This document shows, one piece after another, positions 43,593 to 56,959 of a DNA stretch of 64,000 nt. The DNA lies in contig NW_027331831.1 in the NCBI RefSeq assembly GCF_033568475.1, forward strand, positions 3,100,001 to 3,164,000. Reading direction: 5' to 3'. The position numbers and the translations under genes were made by a program. Numbering within the stretch: position 1 is the first letter of the stretch; every line of letters starts with the position of its first letter. A model generated the notes under the pieces. That model was not told where the DNA came from, made no database searches, and was given only the letters and a program-made list of their open reading frames with translations. The stretch comes from Henckelia pumila. Lineage: Eukaryota; Streptophyta; Magnoliopsida; Lamiales; Gesneriaceae.

Positions 43593-45383
43593 GTTTTTGG
43601 CCTGGGTGTTTTTGCAGATTTGAGTCTTGATACTCACAGTATTGTAATTGTTATACTTATTCTGCCTTATATACCTTTACTAGAGTTAATCTCTTGAGTT
43701 TTGTGAATACATCATGTCATCTTTTATGGTCATGTCGAATAAGAGAAAGGTTCGTTTCAAGTTTCAATTTTTGCTATCTCTGTTTCATTTTCAGGTAGTT
43801 TCAACTCAGGATATATAAATATAAATCTTTCTCTGATGTGCGAGGCAATGATTTTACACCACCATCCCACAACACTACCGCAGAGAATAAATCATGTGTG
43901 TTGGATGGGATTCAAATTACTTTGCGATTTTTCTTATTAGTTTGTTTGGAATATGTGGCATGCGAGGTGAAGCATACCTCTTGTAACATTGACTATTGGA
44001 TTGTCCGCAAAATACATGGGCTCCATGTAATATGCACATGTATTTTGTGTCTTGAAGAATGCTACTATTGGAAGTATACGGGCTCTTTCATCTATAAAGT
44101 TGTATTGCTTTTTCCCTCTTTTCACAGTTCATTCTTTGTTTAAGCTGGGAGTGGTTGTACTCGTTGTTTCTTACATGCTTCTATAAGAAGCTATCGAATA
44201 TTCCCAGATTATTTGTGCAAGTTTTTGAGAGTGGTTTTGATTTATGTAAATTTGTTTGAAGCAAATTTTGGTTGCTGCGTAATTAGTAATTACTTTGATG
44301 AGGGATTATAAAGGTAGCTGCATAATTGTTTGAAATTATGTGCTTGAAAAAAGATTGTTTAGATGTGAGGGGACATAATCTCATCCTTCATTTCTATTGA
44401 TTGGGAAGCTGTTTGTTATTTCAGACCACAGACGCACGAACGAGATCTGTTTCTTCAATCTTCATGCCCTTGGTTAAATGGAGAAATTGAAGTATCTGGA
44501 ATTATTTTATGGCTGTCATAGTATGCATATAGTTTGAATTCATTATAGCAAATTCCGGGTTTGTTCTTGGGTTGTTGGATAAGAGAGTAAACCAGTGGAT
44601 GAGTTGAGGAGGGTGACATACCGGAGAAGTTGAACTGGCTAATTTCTGCTTCTTTGGGAGAGAACTGTGGCTTTGTAAAGAAGGATGATTGATAGGAGTG
44701 TGAGTTGGAGTCCTTGTTTGTTTGGGAGACTTGACATGATTCGACAATAGTGTTTGCACAAGTGAGCAAGGATGTGAAGTTAGTAATGAATGTCTTATTC
44801 TTACATGTAAGGTTTATGTTTTTTTCCGTAACCCCAACTGTGAGAACTGAGAATGAATAGGGACCATCTGATGTAATCTCAAGTTAATATCCTAAAACTA
44901 GTATCTCATTAGCCAAATTACACTTCAAACATCTGTTTACTTCTAGGACCAAAAGAGAAGATGCAGAGGCAAAATTTGCACGAAGACAGAAGAATGGATT
45001 AGTGTTTACAATAGTAACAAGTCTTTCAAAACTGGGCGATTTTATAGTTTTATGCGGGCAACCTTTTTAAGAATGATATATTTGTACACCTCAAAGCATT
45101 ACTTTCAAATAACAGGACTTCTGAATTATCGAATAAATCATGAAAGTTGAAATTCATTGTTGAATAGTCATATTGGGCCTTAGTGAATCGGGTTACATAG
45201 CCGGCACTTGGGCTCAAGGATCTGTCCGGTTATTTTGCCCTTTAGAAACCCGCCGGCCCCATGCAGTAGTGAGTCAAAGTCCAATGAAACTTTGGACTTC
45301 CCAAATTATTTTGAATATCAAAGCCCAACCCAAATTTCATCGTTCTAATAACTAATACACACGTATCCGTGCCTATAATCTAG
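43593..45383. other. 3' UTR of the Nudix-like gene and intergenic DNA
   Basis: No further gene is convincing. The GC content and lower AT-run density to about 44450 suggest a long 3' UTR or a decayed transcript region. Open frames here (for example 43838-44143) have no recognisable domain. Confidence 0.45.
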
Positions 45384-45737
45384 GCAGTGTTTGGTTCAAT
45401 TGATAGGATTATTGAATGATTATTAAATGAATGATAAAAGACATGATAAATAAAAATTGATAATTTGTGTCGAAAATAGTATTGTGTTTGGTTTGATTTT
45501 TAAGAATGAGATTAAATAATGACTTAAAATTTTTTTTGCCAAAAATACCATTTATATTTTATTGGATAAGTGATTTTTAAGTTGGAGGGAAATGGTAATT
45601 ATGAAATTTATGTGTAAGATAAAAACAAAGATCTGTAATACTAGGGTGGGAGGAAGGTTTAGTTAACCTACTATAACATAACTTTATCCTTTATAGGTTA
45701 GATTAACTTGTTTTAATAAAAATCATACCAAACAATG
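45384..45737. mobile_element. MITE-like element with CAGTGTTTGGTT ends
   Basis: The left end GCAGTGTTTGGTTCAATTGAT and the right end ATCATACCAAACAATG are imperfect inverted complements around an AT-rich, non-coding interior. The target duplication is unresolved. Confidence 0.4.
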
Positions 45738-46440
45738 AATTAAATCAAAAATCACACACAAACCTACCTAATTCCTTGTACCAAATTTATAGATTGAAGT
45801 TAAAGATAAGATAATAATATAGAAATAAATAATTTAATATGATGAAAATAAAATTAAAAAAATGATAGTTAGTATAATATTTGGTTTGATTGATAAATAA
45901 TATTTTTTTTCTTATTTGATTGATTAATTTTAAAAATAAGATGATAATTTACAATTTTATCCTTTTAAAAATTAATAAATTTTGAATAATCTTATTATTA
46001 AGCTTAATATAGTAATTTAAATTCAACGATTTAATTGATATAAAACTAATAATTGATAATTTTATTGATATGAGATGAATATTTATTACATAGATAAATA
46101 ATATGACCAAGTAAACGTCCAACTTATCAAAACTATACACACACAGGTCTGTGTAAAATATAGACACATAATATGTGCATTCGCGGACTTGTACCAAAAA
46201 TTTAAACTATATGCATTATTGATAAAAATGTCAAATTGGTACAAAAAACTATTGAAAATAGTTTAATTGATGCATGATTAAGTTTATTTTTAGCAATATA
46301 TGATCAATTTATAAAGTTAATTTTACCCGTTACTTAAATTATTTTAAAGTTTAATATTTATGTTAAATTCAAATAGATATACATTTTATTTTCAAAATTA
46401 TTTTATTGATTACAATTACAAACATAAATTTATATTTATT
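45738..46440. other. AT-rich intergenic DNA
   Basis: No gene. Another GTTTGATTGATAAATAAT-type word near 45880 suggests further MITE debris. Confidence 0.4.
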
Positions 46441-46910
46441 TAAATTTCATATTATAATAAAGAAATCGCATTTATTATACGAAAATATTATAAATATTAT
46501 TTAACACAGACATACATATATATAAACATCTATATGTATATAACACCTCATATATTATATATTCAAAAAATAATATACATTAAAAATTATTTATAAATAC
46601 TTTTTAACTATGTTATATTATTATCATTTATATTAATTAAATTACAACTCATCAATAAATCATAATATACAGAACTGAGATATAATTTATTATATTTATA
46701 AATATATTGTAAAATAAATAATTTTTATATTTAAATATTTAATTAAAATGCAATTAAATATCATCTAATTTTTCAGAAACATCTAAACCAAGTAAAAAAA
46801 TTTCGGATTCATAATCATGTAAATTGAAACAATAAACAAGATCCAGTGATGTGTTGTTCCGACTTCCATGGGTTAACAATTTTTTTCCATATATATATAT
46901 ATATATATAT

Positions 46911-47045
46911 AGAGTTTTGATCACATGGGCAACCACCATGAGCAATTACATGAGCAACACCTTACGTGGCAATCACTCATTGGATGTCCAAGGTGTCACG
47001 TCAGCTGTTGCTCAAGTAGTTGTCCATGGTGGTTGCACATGTGAT

Positions 47046-47049
<4 letters not shown>
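46911..47049. mobile_element. Foldback MITE, family M3, inside the (TA)n of duplication copy 1
   Basis: The ends TTTTGATCACATGGGCAACCACCATG and CATGGTGGTTGCACATGTGATCAAA are inverted repeats, with (TA)n on both sides (46889-46910 and 47050-47078). A half copy lies at 38931. Confidence 0.75.
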
Positions 47050-47081
<32 letters not shown>

Positions 47082-48438
47082 TTCTCATGATATACAAATT
47101 TCAAGTTGAATATTTTTTTATGCATTATATATAATTTTCTTTTTATATTATAGTGAATATGAATTTATTTTTATAATTTTAATTAATAAAATAATTTAAA
47201 AGACGAAATATGTATTTAGTTGAATTTAATAAAAATATCGGACATAAAACAATTTTAGTAAAGGGCAAAATTGAATTTTTGAATTTGATTATATATTTTT
47301 AATAGTTCAAATACCAATGTTATATTTTATCAATATATAGTTCGTATACCGAAATAATTTTTACTCAATTTAAAATTGTATAATGGTTATTCAAAGATGT
47401 TGTATGCACTTGGTCGAAAGGAGTGAAAAAAAACAATGGAGGAAAAAACACTTCAATTGTTTTATAAAAAAACTATATTCGCAAAAAAAATGTTAAAAAA
47501 TATATTTTTAACTAATATTTTAAGAAAATTTAATTCAAATACATATATACTTTGAGTTTTCTCACTTACATAAAACACTAAAAAAAAATTAAATGGAATC
47601 ACAATTGCCATATAATATATGATATATATATTGTACACACGATGTGATCGGTAGATAGAAAAATATGATTGTGTTATGTCTAATGTGAGTTATAAAAAAA
47701 CAATTCGAGAGATGCATATGATTTATATAATGTCGTAGCTTATACGATATATTTTTGTATACGGGGTGTGAATTGAAGAAAGAAAGACGCATCTTATTAA
47801 CTATACAGCAAAACACAGTAGTACAATACGTATAAAATCCTTGATGGCAAATGATAATGGCCCTTGTACCATGTTCAAAATTTTCAAATGATACATTTTT
47901 TGGACCACTTTAAAGCAAAGTGTGAACCCACAAGTATTATAATTTTATATTATAATAAAAACATCGTACTTATTGTAAAAAAACCATTATAAATATTATT
48001 TATTACAAATTAAACATGCATACAAACATATCTATATGTATATACAATTGATAAATTATATATTCAAAAATAATATATATTAAAAATATTTATAAATATG
48101 TAATAAAATTCATATTTTTTTATTTTAACTATGGTATAATATTATCATTTATATTAATTAAATCACTACTCATCAATAAATCAGAATATACATAATTAAA
48201 ATATAATTTATTATATTATAAAGATATTGTAAAATAAATAATTTTTATATATAAATATTTAATTAAAAATATATTTAAAAATCATCTGATTTGTCAGAAA
48301 TATCTAAACAAGTACAAAAAATTTTGGATACATAGATCGTGCAAATCGAGACAATAAGCAAGATTCACATGATGTTGTGTTGTTGTTCCGACATTCATAG
48401 ATTATCGATTTTTTTCAATGATATATATATATATATAT

Positions 48439-48598
48439 AGAATTACTTTTAAATGTCCACCTATCATGCCCACCAATGATGTGGCACAATTCTATTGGAC
48501 CTACAATTTATCACATCTTTATCACATCCAATAGAATAGTGCCACATCATTGGTGAGCATGGTGGTGGGTATGGTAGGTGGGCACTTGAAAAAAACTC
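48439..48598. mobile_element. Foldback MITE, family M1, inside the (TA)n of duplication copy 2
   Basis: It has the same arms as 31691-31850 (CACCAATGATGTGGC / GCCACATCATTGGTG, TTCTATTGGA / TCCAATAGAA) and lies between TA tracts. It occupies the position where copy 1 of the duplication holds the unrelated M3 element. Confidence 0.78.
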
Positions 48599-49566
48599 TA
48601 TATATATATATATATATATGTCTTCTCATTTAATCTATTATATACAAATATCACGTTGAATACTTTTTTAAATGCATTATATATATGTTTAGTTTTACGT
48701 TACAGTGAATATGAATTTATTTTTTTAATTAATTAATAAAATAATTTAAAAACAAATTATATATATGGTTGAATTTAATAACAATCTTGGACTTAAAAGT
48801 AACCTAAGTAAAGGGAAAAATTGAATTCTGAGTTGGATCATATATCAATTAAATTATTTTTAATAGCTAATGTATCAATTTGATATTTTATCAATAATTC
48901 GTGTACAAAAATAATTTTACTTAATTTAAAATTACACGATGGTTATTCAAAGATATTATATGCACTTGGTCGAAAGGAATGAAAAGGGAAACGAGGGGAG
49001 AAAAAAAAAACTTCAATTGTATTATAAAAAAACTATATTTCGATAACCATTTTTTAAAAAAAATATTTTTCAACTAATATTTTACGAAAAATTTATTCAA
49101 ACATGTACTTTGAGTCTCGCCTATAAAATAATAATATAAAAAAAAAAAAACAAATTTTCAAAATGGAATCACAACTACCATATAATATATGATATATCAT
49201 ATATACACGGTGTGAGATAGACATAAAAATATGAATGTGTAATGTGAGTGATTAAAAAAAAATCGAGAGATACATATGATTTATATAATGTCGAAACTTA
49301 TACGATACATGTGTAATGTGAGTGATAAGAAAAATCGAGAGACGAATATGATTTATATAATGTCGTAACTTATACGATACATGTGTGTATATGGGGTGTG
49401 AATTGAAGAATGAACGCGCATCTTATTATTATCATCTATACAACAAAACACAGTAGTACAGTACGTATTAAATCCTTGATGACAAATGATAATGGATGTT
49501 GGAATTTTTCAAATGATACATTTTTTGGACCACTTTAAAGCAAACCGTGAACCCACAAGTATTAGC

Positions 49567-50399
49567 GTGGGTGGTCCAAAATTAGCCCATGTTACCCTAA
49601 TCATATCCCTACCTGAAATTCTGTCTCTCACTCTTTTTAAGCCCAATCATCACTCCCCTACCTACATGTTCTTTTGCATAATCTTTTCTTCCAAATCACC
49701 TTCTTTTCTTTTTTATTCTTCCCATTCATTCAAATACAAAAAATTTATATATTTTTTATATTTTTTTCATTACAAAAAATTCAAAATGAAATCACGAAAT
49801 TATTGACATAATTTGATTACCCGACCTGAAAATTCTCTCACATACGCACGCTTTATAAGGGCAATCATCGATCATGGAGTTTTATTCCGAATCATTTCTT
49901 TCATTCAAATAATACCATGTTGCACGTGTTCAAATCAATGCATAAATTTTTTATTTTGGTATGAGTACTATATACATGAAATTGTGATTCGTATAGTGGA
50001 AGATATATAGATAAGTAGATAACCACGATTTTTTAAAAATATATTGTAAGCTTAAATTTCTCTAAAAATAAATTGCATCAATCATTCCACGAATTTTATA
50101 GTTTTATTATATATGCGGCAGTGCACGTTTTCATACAAAGAATGCCGTGCCACGCCTCGATTGAATCTTTAGTTCTTTACCAGGCAAATAATTTCAATTT
50201 CAAATCAAATAAGATACCTTTTAAAAAAAATGGTTGTGCTGAGAAGAGGCCAACTTTATATGTCAAGAAAGTTCAGTGGAGAGATTTTGATGACATGCAA
50301 TTAACTTAAATAAATCAGTGGATACTTGAGCAAAATATTCGTACAATCCATCGAACAGAAATATAAAATACCAATTATTATACAAGCATATCGAAAATC
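49567..50399. other. Intergenic DNA
   Basis: No gene. A less AT-rich stretch at 49567-49700 (TCATATCCCTACC, CACTCCCCTACC) looks promoter-like, but no coding sequence follows. Confidence 0.4.
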
Positions 50400-51330
50400 A
50401 TAATACCAAAACCTAAATAGTGCATGGACCAAGATCATCACTCTTGACAGTGTTGCTCCTGCCCCCTCAACTACCACCCCTGCTAAATATGTCCAACATA
50501 AGGCTTGTCCCGTGAAATGAGATGCCTAAGATGATCAAGACAAAAACTAATGACATAAACAATGAAAACGGTCAGTATAAAAGTATGAGTATACAAGTAC
50601 TATATAAGCATGAATGCAAATATACGAGATACAAAAGATAAGGATAAAAGAACTTTGCTCAATCAGATGACACCATGATATGTAGTACTATGTGTCATCG
50701 CATCAGGAGGTGGCTTCCACACCATAAGATATGTGGATAACGGTAACCATGCCATATAAAATACAATACATAGAACATTTTCATACTTAACCTGGATATC
50801 TCGGAAAGTATTTGCATATCTCTAAGAAGCAAATCTAGAAGGATTGGGTTGGAGGTCAAGCCTATAATCAAATGAATATCGTATATCCCTATGACTTGAT
50901 TAAAGTCTTAACTAAGCTAATAGCTACTCCAAAAACCTACTAGGGATCAAGACTTATATATGTTTTAACATGTATTTGAACACCTATCTTCGGAAGCTCC
51001 GATATTGACTTCAAACGTTCCGACCTTCTTCGGAGGATTCTATCCTATAGTATCTCACATGCATCCCACGTTTCAATAGTATTTTGACACCACTGGCAAC
51101 TGCAGTTCGAATGGTCCGATCCCACCACTTGTTAACCTCATTTTGCCACCTCACTTGTGCATGTGTCTACTGGAGTTCGGAAGCTCCGGTTCCAAAGATC
51201 CGAACATTCCCCATGCTTCAAAACCAATTTGGTTAGATCCGAACCACTCGAGTCCCCAGATTTCTCGGACTATTTTCGAATGTTTGAAGTTTATTTTTAA
51301 ATTTTTTTTACGTATAACAACTCCTTAAAC
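50400..51330 (-). repeat. Diverged LTR remnant related to gypsy A LTR
   Basis: It follows the order of the gypsy A LTR. CTCCTGCCCCCTCAACTACCA matches CTGCTCCCTAGCC-TGAACTACCA, TGTCCCGTGAAATGAGATGCC matches CCCCGTGGAATAGGGTGTCC, then ATGAGTATACAAGTA and TCTTAACTAAGCTAATAGCTACTCC match. Finally a group of TTCGGAAGCTCCG, TTCGGAGGA and GATCCGAAC motifs lies at 50990-51250. No internal region or intact ends are present. Confidence 0.65.
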
Positions 51331-51879
51331 ATATTTTTAATTTAACTTTGTAAAATGGAGCTCGGTTCACTATACATTCTTATCTTGCATTTGCCAATTA
51401 TCACCGAGCTGATAATATCGAAGGATGAAATTAATTATAACATGTCTTATCTTCTTTACACTCAAGGGGAATTTGGATATAGAAATCACTGCTTTAAAAA
51501 AACACTTAAATACTTTTATATTTTTAAAGTGCCTTTACTAAATAAAAAATAAATAAGAAAAAGAAGATGGTTTGACAATTGGATAAATGCTTGAAAAATA
51601 TTTTTATTTTTAAATAAAAGTAAAAAAACCAACAATTTATAGCTTTGAGAAAACCACTTTGTTGTCTACTTTTAAAATTAGATTTACTAACCAAACACAT
51701 CATTTTTAAGAAAAATGTTTTTTTGCTAAAAAAAAATATATTTTTTCCGTTAACTTTTCCAACCAAATGCACCAACTCTTTTAATAACTTTATGCTCTAT
51801 TGAATCATCTCACACCATCTCTGGAAACAAAAGAAAAAGAAATAAAAAACGAACACACAAATACAAATTCTTCTTAAAG
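51331..51879. other. AT-rich DNA with a repetitive segment
   Basis: No gene. Between about 51465 and 51780, words such as GAATTTGGATATAG and CCAACCAAATGCACCAA suggest an old inverted-repeat element whose ends could not be fixed. Confidence 0.35.
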
Positions 51880-52060
51880 TTGGTCTCTTATGAGACAGTT
51901 TCACAAATTTTTATCCAAGAGACAGGTCAAACTCATTCATATTTTTGCAATAAGGAGTTGTACTTTTGGTATAAAAAATAATAAAATATCATATATATAG
52001 GCGTCCAGTCAAGAGATCCATCTCATAAAATTTATCCGTAAAATCGTTTCACAAGAGCTT
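51880..52060. repeat. Repeat of the GAGAC/GTCTC family
   Basis: Words TCTTATGAGACAGTTTCAC, CAAGAGACAGGTCAAA, AGTCAAGAGATCCATCTCAT and GTTTCACAAGAG are ordered as in a short plant repeat whose ends read GTGAGAC and GTCTCAC. Related stretches lie at about 53195-53370, 53640-53720 and 63835-63930. Confidence 0.45.
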
Positions 52061-53194
52061 CTGTGTTTTTATTATTATTAGCAAAACATGCATTTTGAAA
52101 TATGGTTCCGACCGCGATCATAATGACGACCTTAACTCTACACATGCATGTGGTCGGATGCTTAACTGAAAACTAATCAATGATCACATGAAGAACCTAA
52201 ATCTCATAGAATTAGGCAAAGAATTTTGTAAAAAAATGTAATGATAGTAAATATATATATATTATATGTATTTATACATACAAAAAGTGAGTCGTCCTTG
52301 AAGCTTTGAAATAGCAATATACGTACAAAAAGAAAAGCAAAAAATAGTAAGAGGTTGAAAAGGGCCAGCCCATTGACACTTAAAGACGAAGTGGTTAGTG
52401 GGTACCAATCGTTATTAATCCTCTTTCAAAACAATTGCAACCATTCAAGGCCCACTTCCACCACCTTGGTTGGTAGCCACTGGAGTACTGTTTTTACTGT
52501 CTTTTTTCTTATTCAAAATTTTATTTAATTGTTTTTTTAACTATTTATGACATAAGTAAATAGATTCTATATTAGTTTTTTATTGATTTTTTTGTCAAAT
52601 TCAATGACATTTGAGAATTTGATGATAACCAAATCGGTTATCAAGTTTAATGATCCACCATTTATTTTTAATTTTTTTTGGGTATCATGAGTTTATGTTT
52701 GTCATAAAAAGTTTTATTGTAATTTGTTAGAGTTGAAAGCTTGATTACTATTGATGGATCCAAGATTTAATGATATTATTTAAACAAGTGGTTGGGGGCT
52801 CCAAAGGTTTGTGTCACTTCAAAAGGTCATTTATACCATTTCTTTTTAATTGGGTAAATATGCTGATTTGTTTTTGCTATAATATTTAATGAGATTGAAA
52901 CATATCAGGTGTTGTCGTTGCTTTTAACTTAAATTAAAATCAGGACTGGGGAAAAAGTCTTTCTGATGCTGACTCGTATCTAATACAAGTACAATCTTCA
53001 AATTTCCAAATAAATCGTAGAAGAGTTTACAATTTTTGCTAAAACTTCCTCCAAAAAACAAAAACAAAAACGACTCATAAATAAATGGCTAAAACGATAG
53101 TGAAAACATTAACCTAAAAATCCTCCGTAATTTATAATTTAAAGCTGAAGCCTTCCTGGATTAATTAATTATCAAACCAAAAATCCTTTTAAAA
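52061..53194. other. AT-rich intergenic DNA
   Basis: No gene or strong repeat recognised. Confidence 0.4.
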
Positions 53195-53370
53195 CAAACG
53201 AGTACGTCAGATCGTCTCACGGAACAATATTTATTAAACTGGTTGATCATGTTCATATCTACACTAAAAATAATATTTTTGACATAAAAAAATGATGATT
53301 TATTTCGGATTTGAGGTTCGTCTCACAAAATTGATTCGTAAGATGATCTCATAAAAGATTTTGTGGAAAA
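53195..53370. repeat. Repeat of the GAGAC/GTCTC family, second copy
   Basis: It contains GATCGTCTCACGGAACAATATTT, CATGTTCATATC, GAGGTTCGTCTCACAAAATTGATTCG and AAGATGATCTCATAAAAG, diverged from the 51880 copy. Confidence 0.4.
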
Positions 53371-55390
53371 AATAAGATAAATGTTTTATATACCTAGAGT
53401 AAACCAAAAATTTTCTTCACTCATATTTATCATATGTTCTTTTCTCTTATCTATCAACAAATTAATCTTGGTTTTGGGAGTTGAGATTCAGAAAGAAACT
53501 AAAATATCTAAACACATTTTCCTTTATTTTTCTTCCATTAAAATCCGTCAAACAACAAAAGTTTAAATATTTTCTTTCACCTCAAATGAGTAGGTTGTCT
53601 ATGATAGAGTCTTATTTACAATTAAAAAATAATATTATTAACATAATTATTCAAGGTAGGGTCAAATAAGATATTCATCTTATAAAATTGATCGATAAAA
53701 TCGTCTCGCATAAATTTTTGTTTTCGTCAATCTCATCCTAAATTAACAAACAAACTCTCCAAACCTTGCAATAAATGGTTTCTTCAGAATGGGGACCCCA
53801 ATTGCCAAACATTCCAAACCCCGAAGCACACACTAGCCAAGAGAGACCAGAAATTTGCTCCTTTGAGCTCTCAATCTCTCGAGTGACTCAATGGGTAAAT
53901 CATTATCGTTCTTTGGGGAAAAAAAAAAAACTCAATTGTTAAATCAATTTATCATTGGCTCCCGCATATATCGCTCCAATTCATCTAGTCAAAATACAAT
54001 CAACAAAGATTCTCGTCGAATAAAGAACATTCACATCTCTAATAAAAACCTAGATATTGATTTCCGGCTAGGTCATATCAAGCTCATGTTGCCATCGAGT
54101 AGTCTTGAATCATACATTCAAACCCAAACATGCACCACTTCGTCATTTCAACGTTTTTCGATAATAATTTTGAAAATTGTACATTGTTTTTCCATAAATA
54201 TAATTGTTATAATATCTCATATCGAATATTGAAACTAATAAATAATAACTTATATACTTACTAATATGAAGCTACATGTCCCGAGTCATTTGAAGTAGAA
54301 GACATCTTAATTAGATTTACAACATGATATAAACATTGTATATCTATGTATTTTATAATGTAAAAGTGTATGAGCTATGACTGTGCAGTACATGAATCCA
54401 TGTACACTAGAATCTAGATGCATGTATATGCTTTTGTGGGGACATTTATCATTGGAAACTTTTATAATATATATAAATGAATCTTTAAAAAAAATTTGTA
54501 TAAAATAATGAATGATATAGATACGTCATCGAAACTTGAACTCACCAAGACACCAACGATTACATGGCGGGTATTAATTGTACGATATTACGTAAGCCGT
54601 GTCGTAATACGAGAGGCGATTTAAAAATCAAGTCAAATTCCAATATTAATGACCTCAACTAACTTAATTTTTTTTAATAAATATTTTACATGCGATTTTT
54701 TTAAAAAAATAAAATATTATTTTTACGTGGACATAATTGAAGCAGCGCATCAGATATTTATAAAACAATAGAATGCTCAATAGGCGAAATTATATAAGTT
54801 ATCATAAACTCTGCGAAATTATATGAGAATGCGTTCTCTCACAAAGTATAATATAGAAAATGAATCAAACATTCAAATCAATGACCTAGAATGTGATATT
54901 TAAAATCTTATATACATTTATCTTTATCTCAATCAGTGTTCTAAAAAATACAAAAAATGCTTAAGTGTAAATTTGTGTTATTGTATATTAAATTTGAATG
55001 ACCTAAAAAGTAAAGAAAGCACAAGTAATACCGGATTTTAACGTAGTTCAATCAAAAAATTACATTTATGGAGTCATGTCCTAGATCAAACAAATTAAAT
55101 ATCAATAATTTACCATCAAACAAGGACTTATTCACATAAAAAAAAAAAACTATCTTTTAACAATCATCGTCTTTATGAATAAACCATTCAGTGGATCTTG
55201 TTTGGTGTGCATGCATCACTCGACTTTTCAATCATTTTTCTCGAACTCCCTTCGACTGTTCTCTCCTAACGGTAACTCACATTCCTCTCTCGATGAATGA
55301 GTCAAGACGCTCTCTCCCGAGAGCTCACCTTCCTTTTTCGAGGAATGAATCGAGATGCTCCAAATCTATTGTGTATCACCACTTGATGAT
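53371..55390. other. Intergenic DNA
   Basis: No gene is supported. A further fragment of the GTCTC repeat lies at 53640-53720. Open frames such as 53891-54232 have no recognisable domain. Confidence 0.4.
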
Positions 55391-55629
55391 CATTGTTTGG
55401 TTTGGTGTATTATTAATCTATGTATAACTTATCTAATTTAATTTCGCGTTATTCTCGTCATATTATTTATCCATCTATTAATTATTAATTTTACATCAAT
55501 TAAATCAAATAAATTATAATATATCCATCAAATCAAATAATGTATTAACTATTATTTCTTATTTATTTTTAATTTACATTATATTACTTATCTATGTATT
55601 ACTTATCCTATCACTCAAACCAAACGATT
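55391..55629. mobile_element. MITE-like element with CATTGTTTGGTTTG ends
   Basis: The left end CATTGTTTGGTTTGGTGTA and the right end CACTCAAACCAAACGAT are inverted complements around an AT-rich core rich in TTATCTA and TATTACTTAT words. Confidence 0.5.
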
Positions 55630-56109
55630 AAATTATTAAGTTGCTCAAAAATAAAACTATGCGGTAGAATTTGTTGGAATGAATTTTGTAATAATGTAAA
55701 TTACTCTCTGACCTCAGTTAATGCGCACACTTTTAACAACAACTGAATCATATATTTGTGATAATTGACATTATCTCAAAGACAATATGCATGAAATATC
55801 CTCAATATCCTACCCAATTAATTTCAGAATAATCTTGAAGATATTTACTCAAACCTTACCACCAATGAAGATATGCTACCAATTATACTTGCATGCAATA
55901 TATTCAGAATTAATCCTAATCAGAATATAATATTCATTAACTCAGAGGATACAATATTATTTCCAAATTTATTTATTTTTATATAATTTAAGATTTATTA
56001 TATTATAAGTAATAAATATGTAAAGATATAAAAAAATTTACAAAAAAAATTACGCTAAATGCATTGAATTAAATCAAAATCTTCGAACCCTTCATTTATT
56101 TGTGATTAA
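55630..56109. other. AT-rich intergenic DNA
   Basis: No gene recognised. Confidence 0.4.
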
Positions 56110-56313
56110 GGCCCCGTTTGGTATCAAAAGCCAGACCAGAAAAATAATTTTTTTAAAAAAATGTTTTTTTAGTTTATAAGGTGTTTGGATGTTCATTTAA
56201 GTGCTTAAAAAACACATTTTTAAGTCAAATTTAAAGCTTTTTCAAAAACCCAAAATTAAAATTTAAAAAAGCACTTTTTAAAAATAAAAAAAACTATGAA
56301 ATCCAAACGGGCT
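56110..56313. mobile_element. MITE with GGCCCCGTTTGG ends
   Basis: The left end GGCCCCGTTTGGTAT and the right end ATCCAAACGGGCT are inverted repeats, a common plant MITE terminus. The interior has complementary AAAAAGC/GCTTTTT arms. Confidence 0.65.
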
Positions 56314-56483
56314 ATAAGAAAATGACTTTTGACTCAACATACTAATTATGTGTTTGCGATGACTTAATATAACAAATAATTATAATAAAAATTAACAATA
56401 TTTTTTCATACTTAATTTTGCATTAATAAACTCGTTTAAACTTATAAACTGGAAGCTTGATCGTCATGTTTCGCGATTTTTAT

Positions 56484-56598
56484 AAGGTAGTGTTTGATAT
56501 TTTTTTTATTAGACACTTTTGAGTTTTTCACAAAATTATTTGTGTAAATGAAAAACTCAAAAGTACTTTCTTATAAGCAAATATCAAACACTATCTTA
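56484..56598. mobile_element. Short inverted-repeat MITE with AAGGTAGTGTTTGATATT ends
   Basis: The left arm AAGGTAGTGTTTGATATT pairs with the right arm AATATCAAACACTATCTT-like end, and inner arms ACTTTTGAGTTTTTCA and TGAAAAACTCAAAAGT pair perfectly. It would form a long hairpin. Confidence 0.7.
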
Positions 56599-56686
56599 AG
56601 ACCTTGTTTATACGTTGTGATATGATCGGTATAATTGATAAAATTTCATTTATTATTTCCATTTTTTCAAAAATTTCAGTTCATTC

Positions 56687-56694
56687 TAGACAAC
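56687..56694. repeat. Target-site duplication (TAGACAAC) of the hAT element, left
   Basis: Matches 61640-61647. Confidence 0.92.
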
Positions 56695-56959
56695 TAGACC
56701 TGGCCAAGGGTCGTCGGTTTTGATCCGGACCCGACCCGGAACCGGCCCGTGGTCAACCGAGACCGGACCCACAAATGTCCGGTCCGGTCCCGATTTTTCC
56801 TTTGGAAAACCGGCAACCCGGCGGGTTGGACACGTGGCGCCCCCATGGGCGCCCAGATGATCCAACGGCCACGATTTCCTGGCCGGTAAAACCCAACCGA
56901 CTCGGCGGGCCGGCGGTCTGCCGGAAATTTTTTTTTATTAAAAAAACCTACTTTTTATC

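Larger units (their letters stand above)
46441..49566. repeat. Tandem segmental duplication of about 1.5-1.6 kb
   Basis: Copy 1 (about 46441-47940) and copy 2 (about 47941-49566) follow the same order. It runs CATATTATAATAAA, CATCTATATGTATAT, ATTCAAAAA-TAATATA, AGACAATAAGCAAGAT-type, a (TA)n tract with a MITE, GGTTATTCAAAGAT, TGCACTTGGTCGAAAGGA, AACACAGTAGTACA-TACGTAT, and TTTTTTGGACCACTTTAAAGCAAA...CCCACAAGTATTA. Divergence is substantial, so it is not recent. No coding content is recognised. Confidence 0.8.

Noticed and set aside
43838-44143. Possible small gene after the Nudix-like gene
   Set aside because: No domain, no splice or promoter support; more likely 3' UTR.
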